Shown here: positions 1-5,047 of the stretch, piece after piece
Layout of the letters: each line of letters starts with the position of its first letter
How positions within the stretch are numbered: the stretch's first letter is position 1
Source of the DNA: Deltaproteobacteria bacterium
GTDB lineage: Bacteria > Myxococcota_A > UBA796 > GCA-2862545
Reading direction: 5' to 3'
Length of the DNA stretch: 5,047 bases
Assembly: GCA_019307545.1 (NCBI GenBank)
Contig: JAFDJI010000339.1
Coordinates: 1 to 5,047 of the forward strand
Program-made: the position numbers and the translations under genes
The notes under the pieces: generated by a model
Databases searched by the model: none
Told to the model about the DNA's origin: nothing
The model's input: only the letters and a program-made list of their open reading frames with translations

Positions 1-91
1 CCTCGCCAGCAGCCACCAGGATCGCGACTACGTCCACCAGGAGCAGCACCACGGTGAGGGCACCCGCGACGGCAATACGCACGTGTTGCAT
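1..91 (-). CDS. N-terminal fragment of a membrane-anchored protein (cut by window edge)
   Basis: The reading frame starts at the ATG at 91-89 and stays open to the left edge, giving 30 residues that begin MQHVRIAVAG. After a short start, residues about 5-28 are almost entirely hydrophobic (A, V, L, I) with a single Asp near position 20, so the product begins with a membrane anchor or an uncleaved signal-like segment. A good Shine-Dalgarno sequence, GGGAGGAT, lies at 102-95 with five bases between GGAGG and ATG. The start is 13 bases after the transporter stop codon, on the same strand, so it is probably co-transcribed with the transporter. Too little is visible to name a family. The start is well supported and the function is unknown. 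Confidence 0.6.
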   Translation of the reverse strand, partial: MQHVRIAVAGALTVVLLLVDVVAILVAAGE

Positions 92-104
92 CGGATCCTC
101 CCTG

Positions 105-2105
105 CTACAGCAGGCTGAAAGCGGCGGCCATCACCCCGGCGAGCCCTTCGCCCGCGATGCCCCCCGCGCCAATCGCCGCGGCGTAGGTGATGGCCCACTT
201 CTCGTCACGCTTGCCAAGGCCCCAGCAGATGACCGAACCGAGGAAGATGGAGAATGAGTAGATGTAGGGCACCACGAAGGCCACCCCGAGCCCGATGGCA
301 GCCGGCAGCAGCGGCTTGAGCCACTTCGGCCCGAATGCCCCGAGCAGCGGGATGAGGACGCCCACCGCGACGCCGCACAGCAGCGCCGCCAGGGCATACG
401 GGGGCAGGGCATCGGTGCCCTGGGCCATCATGGTGGCCACGCCCGACCAGGTGATGGCCGCTGGCGCGGGCCAGGTTGTGGACCCGATGGGGTGCGCCTG
501 GATCAGCACCCAGAAGATGGCGGCGCAGAACGCAGATCCGAAGAACACCCCGAGGAACTGGGCGTAGACCTGGGTGCGGGGGGTCGACCCCAACAGCCAG
601 CCAGCCTTCAGATCCTGCATCATGTCCGCCGCCTCCGAGGCCCCAGTGGCCGCGACGCCGCCGGTGAGGAGGTTGGTGGTGGTGACCTGGGAAACGGCGG
701 CCGCCGTACCGGTCTGCAGCGTCCCGAAGGCGATCTGGGTGACGTGGCCCATGGCGCCCACCGGGTTGATGTCGGTCTCCCCGGTGGCACGCACCGCGAT
801 CACCGCGAGGATGAAGGAGAGCCCGATGGCAAGCGGACCGAAGTACCACGGCACCCCGAAGCGGAGGACGAGCATCAAGGTGACGCCGATGCCCGCCAGC
901 ACCAACCCCAAGGCCCACTGCCAGGTGGGAAGCTCCAGGTGGGCGATGGGCGACGCGACGCCGCCTCGCCGGGACAGGCTGCTGCGCAGGCCGCGGATGA
1001 TGATGGGCAGCTTGAGGGCGAAGGCGGTGAGGCCAGCCGCGACCATGACGCCGATACCAGGCCACATGGTCCACTTCACCAGCACCGCGAAGAAGTCCTG
1101 GGTGTGGATGAGCCACATGTACCGGCAGTTGTCCTGAAACCACCCCAGGCGCTCCGCGGCAAGCCCATCGGGGAAGGTGGGCTCCGCCATGAGCACGGTG
1201 CACTGTTCCACCGCCGCGGTCGCGGTCATGTGGGTCGCGATGACCATGTCGATGCCGTTGACGTGCACCAGTGGGGCCAGGATGCCCCAGGCGACGAACC
1301 CGCCGATCGCGAGGGAGACGCCGACGCGCGGACCCACCAGAAAGCCGGCACCCAGCATCATCGGGGAGGCCGCCGCCCCGATGGTGAGGTTCTGCCAGGC
1401 CACCCCGCCGAATCCCGCGAGCTTGGCCGGTGCCATGAACGCGCCAGGGAGGAAGGCTCCGGGGCCGTCGCGCAGCCAGGTGAACACCCCCGACCCCAGC
1501 CCGGTGAGCGCCAGTGCGCGTGCCTTCTTGAGGGCCCCAGCGCCGGTGTCGTGCATCGCCTCGATGGTCCGGGCCGCGGCGGTACCGGTCGGGAACACCA
1601 ACTGGTCGATCACCACGGCCTGTCGGCGGAGCGGGATGGCGAAGAACACGCCCAGGAAGCTGCTGAAGAACACCCACAACAGCACGTCGAGGAAGGTGGG
1701 GCCGCGCGCGATGATCCCGTCCATCTCGAGCAGGATGAGGGCCGGGATGACGTTGACGATGTTGCCGAGTGAGCCCGCGGCCGAGGCAAAGGTCTGGGTG
1801 ATGTTGTTCTCGAGGACCGTGTACTTTCGGCCGAGCCCCCGGATGATGGCAAAGCCGAGGATCGCGGCGATGATGGAGCCGCCCTCGCCCCAGCCGGTCT
1901 TCAGACCCATGTAGATGTTGAAGGCGATCATCAGCCCGGCGAGGAGCACCGAGACCACGAACACCTGGAGGGTGAACTCCGCGAGCTTGTGACCCTTGTA
2001 GACGTGGTCCAGCCACCACTGCTCCACCGCCGCGACCTCCTCGGGGGTGGTCGGCGGCGGGGGCTGGGGTACGCTTCCCTCGGTGACGGGCTCGGCAGCT
2101 TCCAC
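105..2105 (-). CDS. OPT/YSL-family oligopeptide (or metal-chelate) transporter
   Basis: This is a polytopic inner-membrane secondary transporter of the OPT family, 666 residues from the preferred start, normal for bacterial members. Family hallmarks seen are NNITQTFASAAGS (100-112), FPTGTAAA (171-178), the conserved GETDINPVG (442-450) followed by TQ, DLKAGWLLGSTPRTQ (498-512) and a C-terminal GGIAGEGLAGV (648-658). More than a dozen hydrophobic segments run from about residue 44 to the C-terminus. The first 40 residues are a Pro/Glu-rich cytoplasmic tail (PQPPPPTTPEE). I prefer the GTG at 2105-2103 because GGAGG sits seven bases upstream. An in-frame ATG at 2147 would add 14 residues (MCALGCAPTSGGAP) but has no Shine-Dalgarno sequence. 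The OPT family moves oligopeptides or metal-siderophore/nicotianamine-type complexes with protons. The substrate cannot be read from this sequence. It follows the zinc-ribbon membrane gene by 73 bases. The family call is very secure; the start is moderately secure. Confidence 0.95.
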   Translation of the reverse strand: MEAAEPVTEGSVPQPPPPTTPEEVAAVEQWWLDHVYKGHKLAEFTLQVFVVSVLLAGLMIAFNIYMGLKTGWGEGGSIIAAILGFAIIRGLGRKYTVLENNITQTFASAAGSLGNIVNVIPALILLEMDGIIARGPTFLDVLLWVFFSSFLGVFFAIPLRRQAVVIDQLVFPTGTAAARTIEAMHDTGAGALKKARALALTGLGSGVFTWLRDGPGAFLPGAFMAPAKLAGFGGVAWQNLTIGAAASPMMLGAGFLVGPRVGVSLAIGGFVAWGILAPLVHVNGIDMVIATHMTATAAVEQCTVLMAEPTFPDGLAAERLGWFQDNCRYMWLIHTQDFFAVLVKWTMWPGIGVMVAAGLTAFALKLPIIIRGLRSSLSRRGGVASPIAHLELPTWQWALGLVLAGIGVTLMLVLRFGVPWYFGPLAIGLSFILAVIAVRATGETDINPVGAMGHVTQIAFGTLQTGTAAAVSQVTTTNLLTGGVAATGASEAADMMQDLKAGWLLGSTPRTQVYAQFLGVFFGSAFCAAIFWVLIQAHPIGSTTWPAPAAITWSGVATMMAQGTDALPPYALAALLCGVAVGVLIPLLGAFGPKWLKPLLPAAIGLGVAFVVPYIYSFSIFLGSVICWGLGKRDEKWAITYAAAIGAGGIAGEGLAGVMAAAFSLL

Positions 2106-2131
2106 GGGCGCCCCTCCAGAAGTCGGGGCGC
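2106..2131 (-). promoter_or_regulatory. Hairpin overlapping the transporter ribosome-binding site
   Basis: Read on the minus strand, GCGCCCC (2131-2125) is perfectly complementary to GGGGCGC (2114-2108), with a ten-base loop, GACTTCTGGA. This seven-bp, all-GC stem ends two bases before the GTG start. The Shine-Dalgarno core GGAGG is split: GGA lies in the loop and the following G residues are in the stem. Closing the stem would therefore hide part of the ribosome-binding site. That it regulates translation is inference. If translation instead starts at ATG 2147, the hairpin is merely inside the coding region. Confidence 0.4.
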
Positions 2132-2178
2132 AACCTAACGCACACATTGCTGATCGAGATCGAAGCCGACGCGGTGGG

Positions 2179-2583
2179 CTACCGGCCCTGAGCAGGCTGC
2201 GGCGTCTCGCCCACCTCCAAGCGAAGCGGCAGGCTGCAGTTCGGACAGCGAATCCAGGTCGGGTCTTCCAGCACCCCTCCCTTGACGCGCATCTCTGCGC
2301 CACAGTCGGGGCAGGTCCCCCGAATCTCCTTCGCCACCACCGCGATGCGGTACACCCACACCGCGAGGCCCAGTCCCAGCAGCGGCAGGAGCCAGGTGGT
2401 GAACAGGTGCACGATCGGCACCAGCACGAACACCGCCGCCCCCAGGATGCCAGCGCCCGCAATCACCAACGCGCGGGCCAGCCGGTTCCCCCGCCCACGG
2501 CGGACCAGGTCGGCCTCGCCGTCGACAACGCGATGATCCCGGGTGTGCAGGTGGATCGCTTCGGTCACCATCATCGCCCTCAC
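2179..2583 (-). CDS. Small two-helix membrane protein with C-terminal zinc ribbon
   Basis: The product is 134 residues from the GTG at 2583-2581. A polar N-terminal region (1-34) is followed by two hydrophobic segments, about 36-59 and 62-84. A soluble domain follows with two knuckles, CPDCG at 91-95 and CPNCS at 113-117, spaced as in a rubredoxin-type zinc ribbon that would bind one zinc. The tail is short and Pro/Gln-rich. I do not recognise a named family. The zinc ribbon presumably faces the cytoplasm, where reduced cysteines are stable. The start is uncertain: GTG 2583 has no Shine-Dalgarno sequence but lies six bases after a TAGAAT element, while in-frame ATGs at 2574 and 2571 follow a weak AGGG. 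The gene precedes the OPT transporter on the same strand and is likely its operon partner. A role in metal sensing or transporter assembly is possible but unproven. Confidence 0.85.
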   Translation of the reverse strand: MRAMMVTEAIHLHTRDHRVVDGEADLVRRGRGNRLARALVIAGAGILGAAVFVLVPIVHLFTTWLLPLLGLGLAVWVYRIAVVAKEIRGTCPDCGAEMRVKGGVLEDPTWIRCPNCSLPLRLEVGETPQPAQGR

Positions 2584-2589
2584 ACCAGC

Positions 2590-2595
2590 ATTCTA
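2590..2595 (-). promoter_or_regulatory. Candidate -10 element for the zinc-ribbon/transporter operon
   Basis: On the minus strand TAGAAT (five of six matches to TATAAT, and a TANNNT match) ends six bases before the GTG at 2583. A transcription start at the usual distance would fall on or next to the GTG, giving a leaderless mRNA. No convincing -35 hexamer is visible 16-18 bases upstream. This is prediction from the sequence only. Confidence 0.4.
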
Positions 2596-2599
2596 CCGC

Positions 2600-2605
2600 T
2601 ATCAT
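2600..2605 (+). promoter_or_regulatory. Candidate -10 element for the TPR gene
   Basis: TATCAT (five of six matches to TATAAT) ends eight bases before the ATG at 2614. The bases between are G and C only, with no purine-rich ribosome-binding site, so transcription would begin at or just before the ATG and the message would be leaderless or nearly so. No good -35 box is visible; that region lies inside the divergent gene. Confidence 0.35.
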
Positions 2606-2613
2606 GGCCCCCC

Positions 2614-3390
2614 ATGCGCGACCGGCCTTCCAACCACCAGGTCGCTCAGCGGGCCATGGCGCTGTCGTGGACCGCCGACGCGGCGTTCGCAGCGAGCCGC
2701 TTCCATGAAGCGCGGAAGGGCTACGAGCAGGCCCTGGAGTTGCACCGCCGGGCTGAATACCGCCACGGAGAGGGCCTGGTGCGCATCAACCTCGGCGCGG
2801 TGGACCTCTGCCAGGGTCGGTTGGAGGAATCGCGCACCCACCTCGAGGCGGCCCTCGCCATCCACCGGAAGCAGGGGGAAGGACGGTTCGCGGCCCTCGC
2901 GTCGGGGCGGTTGGGTGCCCTCGAGCTGGAGGTGGGCAACCTGGACCGGGCCGCGGCCTGCTTCGCGGTGGCGCACGAGGTCCACCAGGCCGCGGGGGAG
3001 CGGCCGTACGAGCTGGCGGCACTGCTCGCCATCGGCATGCTGCACCGGGCGGCGGGGAGGCTGGAGGAGGCCCGCGTCTACCTGGAGACCACCCTGCGGG
3101 AGGCCCGCGCCATCCTGGACGACCGGTTGCAGGTGGCCGCGATCGTGGAGTTGGGGCTCCTACTCCAGGAGGAGGACCGTCCCGCGGACGCGATCGTGGA
3201 GATGGAGCGGGCGATGGCGCTCCATCGCCGCCTCGACGACGCATACGCCCGCGCCGGGGTGCTGCGCGCGAGAGGGGCCTGCAGCTCGAGTTGGCCGACA
3301 CCACTGCCATGCGTGAGGACGCGGCACACGCGCAGAAACTCTGCGACGAGGTCGGAGACCGGCATGGCCTCGGCGAGGCGGTGGCCCTGA
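2614..3390 (+). CDS. TPR-repeat protein, N-terminal part of a frameshifted gene
   Basis: Starting at ATG 2614 (MRDRPSNHQV), the frame encodes tandem alpha-helical tetratricopeptide-like units with an almost exact 40-residue period. After a capping unit (about 1-51) come units starting at about 52, 92, 132 and 172, each with a Gly (LG or IG) at position 10, a G-R/N-L-E/D-E/R-A turn near 17-22 and a hydrophobic second helix. This is the long TPR type (TPR_12-like), a protein-protein interaction scaffold. No signal peptide or membrane segment is seen, so it is probably cytoplasmic. True homology ends near residue 222 (A222, codon 3277-3279). The last 36 residues, ending at 3390, are Arg/Thr/Ser-rich, lack the repeat pattern and are an out-of-frame tail. 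The rest of the protein is encoded in another frame to 3656. The intact product would be about 347 residues. The binding partner is unknown. Confidence 0.75.
   Translation: MRDRPSNHQVAQRAMALSWTADAAFAASRFHEARKGYEQALELHRRAEYRHGEGLVRINLGAVDLCQGRLEESRTHLEAALAIHRKQGEGRFAALASGRLGALELEVGNLDRAAACFAVAHEVHQAAGERPYELAALLAIGMLHRAAGRLEEARVYLETTLREARAILDDRLQVAAIVELGLLLQEEDRPADAIVEMERAMALHRRLDDAYARAGVLRARGACSSSWPTPLPCVRTRHTRRNSATRSETGMASARRWP
3274..3281 (+). other. Site of the probable one-base deletion in the TPR gene
   Basis: The sequence here is GGGGCCTG. Reading GGGGCCCTG instead would turn the upstream frame (VLRARGA) directly into the downstream frame (LQLELADTT). It would make repeat unit six exactly 40 residues, with Gly at position 10 and ALQLE at 11-15, matching ALELE at the same place in unit three. 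A short G/C run is a typical place for indel errors and for slippage mutations. I see no good heptamer for programmed -1 frameshifting. Confidence 0.65.
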
Positions 3391-3656
3391 TCGCAGTGGC
3401 CGAGGCCACCTCCGGCCGGCTCGACGCAGCACGGGCGCGCTTCGAGGAAGCCGCTGCTCGCGTGGCCGACCATCCCCTCCTACGGGTAGTGGTGGAGGTC
3501 CATCGGGGCCACCTGGACCTGGCAGAGGGCACGGCTGGTCGGGAGGCCGCGGCGCAACGGCTGGCCGCCGCGGAGGAGGGAGAGGCGCCAGCGGCGGGCC
3601 GGTCGGCGGGGGTACGCATCGCGGCGCGGTTGTTGCGGGAGGCGATGGCGCGCTAG
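3291..3656 (+). CDS. TPR-repeat protein, C-terminal part of the frameshifted gene
   Basis: This frame carries the continuation of the repeat protein. A TTG at 3291 could start it formally, with an ATG at 3309, but homology begins upstream at about 3279 (LQLELADTTAM), and no ribosome-binding site precedes either start, so this is not an independent gene. It completes repeat unit six (ending CDEVGDRH), adds a unit from GLGEAVALIA to VADHP, and a last partial unit starting LLRVVVEVHRGHLDL. The C-terminus is Ala/Glu-rich, then Arg-rich (RIAARLLREAMAR). The stop TAG at 3654-3656 overlaps the stop codon of the convergent tag gene. Codon use is the same as in the N-terminal part. The break is either a recent mutation or a sequencing/assembly error; the repeat pattern on both sides is well preserved. 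Confidence 0.65.
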   Translation: MADTTAMREDAAHAQKLCDEVGDRHGLGEAVALIAVAEATSGRLDAARARFEEAAARVADHPLLRVVVEVHRGHLDLAEGTAGREAAAQRLAAAEEGEAPAAGRSAGVRIAARLLREAMAR

Positions 3657-3662
3657 GCGCGC
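3648..3662. terminator. GC hairpin between the convergent TPR and tag genes, loop is the shared stop
   Basis: GCGCGC (3648-3653), TAG, GCGCGC (3657-3662) forms a perfect six-bp GC stem with a three-base loop. The loop is the TPR stop codon, and the tag stop codon (3655-3653) overlaps it. It could act as a bidirectional terminator or as a 3' stabilising stem for both messages. There is no T-run on either side, so classical intrinsic termination is doubtful. In such GC-rich DNA a stem of this size can also arise by chance. Confidence 0.3.
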
Positions 3663-4237
3663 AGCTCCCAGTGCCGGAAGCACGTCACCAGGTGGTCGTT
3701 CACCATGCCCACCGCCTGCATGAACGCGTAGGTGATGGTGGGGCCGCAGAAACGGAAGTCCCGCTTCTTGAGTGCTTTGGCCATCGCCTGGCTCTCCGCG
3801 GTCTGGGCGGGGAGTTGGTCCAGCCGGGTCCAGTGGTTGTGCACGGTCTGCCCGCCCACGAAGTCCCACAGGAAGTCGGAGAAGGATTCACCCTCCTCGC
3901 GCAGGCGCAGCCAGGCCTGAGCGTTGCGCACCGCGGCCTGGATCTTCGCCTTGTTGCGGACGATGCCGGCGTCGGCCTTCAAGGCGGCCAGCTTCGCCTC
4001 GTCGTAGCGGGCGATCCGCTCTGGTTCGAAGCCATCGAAGGCATGGCGGAAGTTCTCGGTCTTCTTGAGGATGATCCACCAGGACAGCCCGGCCTGGAAC
4101 CCGTCCAGGATCAGCTTCTCGAACAGCGCCCGGTCGTCGCGTACGGGGACCCCCCACTGGGTGTCATGGTAGGCCACGTAGAGGTCGTTCGCCTCGCTCC
4201 AACCGCACCGCTGGACGGTCTGTTCGTCGCTGCTCAT
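3653..4237 (-). CDS. tag: DNA-3-methyladenine glycosylase I
   Basis: The enzyme removes 3-methyladenine from alkylated DNA, the first step of base-excision repair, in the cytoplasm. The 194-residue product aligns end to end with E. coli Tag (187 residues). Visible landmarks are RCGW (10-13), YVAYHDTQWGVP (20-31), FQAGLSWWIILKKTENFR (47-64), DAGIVRNKAKIQA in the middle, KKRDFRFCGPTITYAFMQA and MVNDHLVTC (178-186). The four zinc ligands of the family are present as C11, H24, H182 and C186. Base-pocket aromatics matching E. coli Y16 and W46 are Y23 and W53. The pocket residue E38 of E. coli is D45 here, a conservative change. Start ATG 4237-4235 overlaps the TGA of the upstream gene by four bases (ATGA). 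No Shine-Dalgarno sequence is seen, so translation is probably coupled. It is the last gene of its operon and its stop overlaps the convergent TPR gene. The identification is very secure. Confidence 0.97.
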   Translation of the reverse strand: MSSDEQTVQRCGWSEANDLYVAYHDTQWGVPVRDDRALFEKLILDGFQAGLSWWIILKKTENFRHAFDGFEPERIARYDEAKLAALKADAGIVRNKAKIQAAVRNAQAWLRLREEGESFSDFLWDFVGGQTVHNHWTRLDQLPAQTAESQAMAKALKKRDFRFCGPTITYAFMQAVGMVNDHLVTCFRHWELRA

Positions 4238-4641
4238 GGGGCGGGCGTATCACGCTCGGACGGCTCCAGAACCGGCTCCACGCGCACCGCGGTCCCGTAC
4301 GTGAGGATCTCGGCGCAACCCGCCATGATCATGGAGGTGGAGAACCGCACGGTGACCACCGCGTTCCCACCCCTTGCCAGCGCCTCGGCACGCATGCGGT
4401 CCAGGGCCTGCTCTCGCGCTTCGGCCATCATCTTGGTGTACTCGGCAATCTCGCCGCCCACCAGCATCTTGAGGGCCGCGACGATGTCGTGACCCACGTG
4501 CCGGGCGCGGATGGTGTTTCCGCGCACCAGGCCCAGCACCTCCACGATGCGCTGACCCGTGATCTCGTCCGTGGTCACCACGGGCAGGGAGTCGGGGCGA
4601 CTGGCGAGGTCAGCAGAGCTCGCCACCAGGGCGTTCGTCAT
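4234..4641 (-). CDS. YbjQ/UPF0145 (DUF74) family protein
   Basis: The product is 135 residues from ATG 4641-4639. A variable N-terminal stretch (1-19) is followed by the family domain at about 20-121: LPVVTTDEITGQRIVEVLG (19-37), then G-x-x-I-x-A near 41-46, a central helix AEYTKMMAEAREQALDRM (66-83), ALARGGNAVVTVRF (87-100) and the closing AEILTYGTAV (110-119). E. coli YbjQ shows the same order (TTPTLEGQTIVE, AYEKELRKAREIAFEEL, ALGADAVVGI, VSGTAV). Members are small soluble proteins reported as oligomers; some databases label them heavy-metal binding, but their biochemical role is not established. GAGGTGAT at 4652-4645 is a good ribosome-binding site with seven bases between GAGG and ATG. 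The ATG overlaps the upstream TGA by four bases, and the gene's own TGA overlaps the tag start in the same way. Longer in-frame starts upstream overlap the previous gene and lack family sequence, so they are unlikely. Confidence 0.92.
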   Translation of the reverse strand: MTNALVASSADLASRPDSLPVVTTDEITGQRIVEVLGLVRGNTIRARHVGHDIVAALKMLVGGEIAEYTKMMAEAREQALDRMRAEALARGGNAVVTVRFSTSMIMAGCAEILTYGTAVRVEPVLEPSERDTPAP

Positions 4642-5045
4642 CGGATCACCTCGGTGTAGGGGTCGGACTTCCACATGGAAAGCCGCCAACGGATCACGGA
4701 GAACAGCAGGACCAGGATACCGGCGACCAGGCCCCCCAAGCCCAGGCGAGCCCAGATCGGCACCTCGGCGTCCAGCATCGCCTCGGTGAGGCCCCATCCC
4801 GAGAGGATGGCGACGCCCACCAGGAACAAGGTCAGGCCGAGCACTCGCTCCACCCGCACCAGCGGGCTGCGCTCGTGACGGTCGTGCGCCAGATCGTGCT
4901 CGAGCCGACTCACCCAGCCGTCGGTGAGCGCCTTCAAGGACCGCTGCGCATCCAACTCCGCCATCAACTCCGGCTTGTCGACCAGGTGCGCCATCAACTC
5001 CTCCCGCTCCGCGGGGGAGGCGACCTCGTCCACGACCTTCACCAT
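4638..5045 (-). CDS. Anti-sigma-like two-helix membrane protein, possibly cut at its 5' end
   Basis: From the ATG at 5045-5043 the product is 135 residues. Residues 1-45 (VKVVDEVASPAEREELMAHL, then a D/E-rich helix with LMAELDAQRSLKAL) resemble the N-terminal helical region of zf-HC2-type anti-sigma factors (the pattern D.E.SP.ER....AHL...PEL..EL), but no zinc-binding Cys or His cluster is present. A charged linker (46-66) leads to two hydrophobic segments, about 67-87 and 98-118, and a short tail ending SDPYTEVIR. The N-terminal domain is therefore probably cytoplasmic. Only two bases lie upstream of this ATG, so no ribosome-binding site can be judged and the true start may lie outside the window. 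It is the first visible gene of a coupled operon with the YbjQ-like gene and tag. A role in controlling a sigma factor is a guess from resemblance only. Confidence 0.75.
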   Translation of the reverse strand: MVKVVDEVASPAEREELMAHLVDKPELMAELDAQRSLKALTDGWVSRLEHDLAHDRHERSPLVRVERVLGLTLFLVGVAILSGWGLTEAMLDAEVPIWARLGLGGLVAGILVLLFSVIRWRLSMWKSDPYTEVIR

Positions 5046-5047
5046 GA

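Noticed and set aside
492..1772. Long plus-strand open frame (426 codons) opposite the OPT transporter
   Set aside because: It lies wholly antisense to a clear transporter, is rich in Gly, Arg, His, Asp and Glu with no recognisable domain, and reflects the lack of stops in the complement of GC-rich coding sequence.
1177..1914. Second plus-strand open frame (245 codons) opposite the transporter
   Set aside because: Its low-complexity Ala/Pro/Ser/Arg composition, absence of a ribosome-binding site and overlap with a secure gene on the other strand mark it as a shadow.
205..2145. Minus-strand open frame of 646 codons parallel to the transporter
   Set aside because: It is the same strand in another frame, rich in Arg, His, Gly and Pro, with no membrane segments; the alternative frame carries all OPT family motifs.
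2148..2462. N-terminal extension of the transporter frame up to 2462
   Set aside because: The extra 105 residues are Arg/Cys/Trp-rich, overlap the zinc-ribbon gene in another frame and show no family similarity; the start at 2105 (or 2147) fits the family.
2047..2613. Upstream extension of the TPR frame to 2047
   Set aside because: The added 189 residues overlap two genes on the other strand and lack repeats; TPR homology begins only after ATG 2614.
3270..3281. Programmed -1 ribosomal frameshifting in the TPR gene
   Set aside because: No X XXY YYZ slippery heptamer fits the reading frame here, and the Gly and Ala codons would re-pair badly after a one-base slip. A lost base explains the data more simply.
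2786..3619. Minus-strand open frame of 277 codons opposite the TPR gene
   Set aside because: It is extremely Arg/Pro/Ala/Ser-rich and low in complexity, with no domain, while the opposite strand shows clear 40-residue TPR periodicity.
4642..4797. Longer start for the YbjQ-like gene at 4797
   Set aside because: The extension overlaps the upstream membrane-protein gene, is Gly/Arg/Pro-rich and lies before a well-placed ribosome-binding site and an ATGA junction at 4641.

Overview
The window is GC-rich bacterial chromosome, almost fully coding, with third codon positions dominated by G and C. Gene content gives no firm taxon. A standalone protein of 40-residue TPR repeats, a bacterial OPT-family transporter and an anti-sigma-like membrane protein together would fit Myxococcota or a related high-GC lineage, but this is an inference. 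I see no mobile element, CRISPR array, tRNA or rRNA.

There are three transcription blocks. (1) Leftward, 2583 to 1: a small two-helix membrane protein with a cytoplasmic-type zinc ribbon, then a 666-residue OPT/YSL-family transporter, then the first 30 codons of a membrane-anchored protein that runs off the left edge. The transporter has a likely GTG start whose Shine-Dalgarno sequence is part of a strong hairpin. (2) Rightward, 2614 to 3656: a TPR-repeat protein read divergently from block 1 across a 30-bp gap. It carries an apparent one-base deletion near 3277 that splits it into two overlapping frames. (3) Leftward, 5045 to 3653: an anti-sigma-like two-helix membrane protein, a YbjQ/UPF0145-family protein and DNA-3-methyladenine glycosylase I (tag). 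Each adjoining pair overlaps by four bases (ATGA), so this is a tight, translationally coupled operon.

Blocks 2 and 3 converge so closely that their TAG stop codons share one CTAG, which lies in a compact GC hairpin. The 30-bp divergent gap has a TANNNT-type -10 element on each strand, placed about one transcription-start distance from the start codon, and neither gene has a Shine-Dalgarno sequence at that start. This suggests leaderless transcripts both ways.

Functionally the window is mostly housekeeping: membrane transport of peptides or metal chelates, alkylation repair and proteins of unknown role. I found no convincing sign of a new defence, mobile or biosynthetic system. The most notable features are the frameshift in the TPR gene, the architecture of its two boundaries, and the coupling of tag to two genes that are not repair genes.
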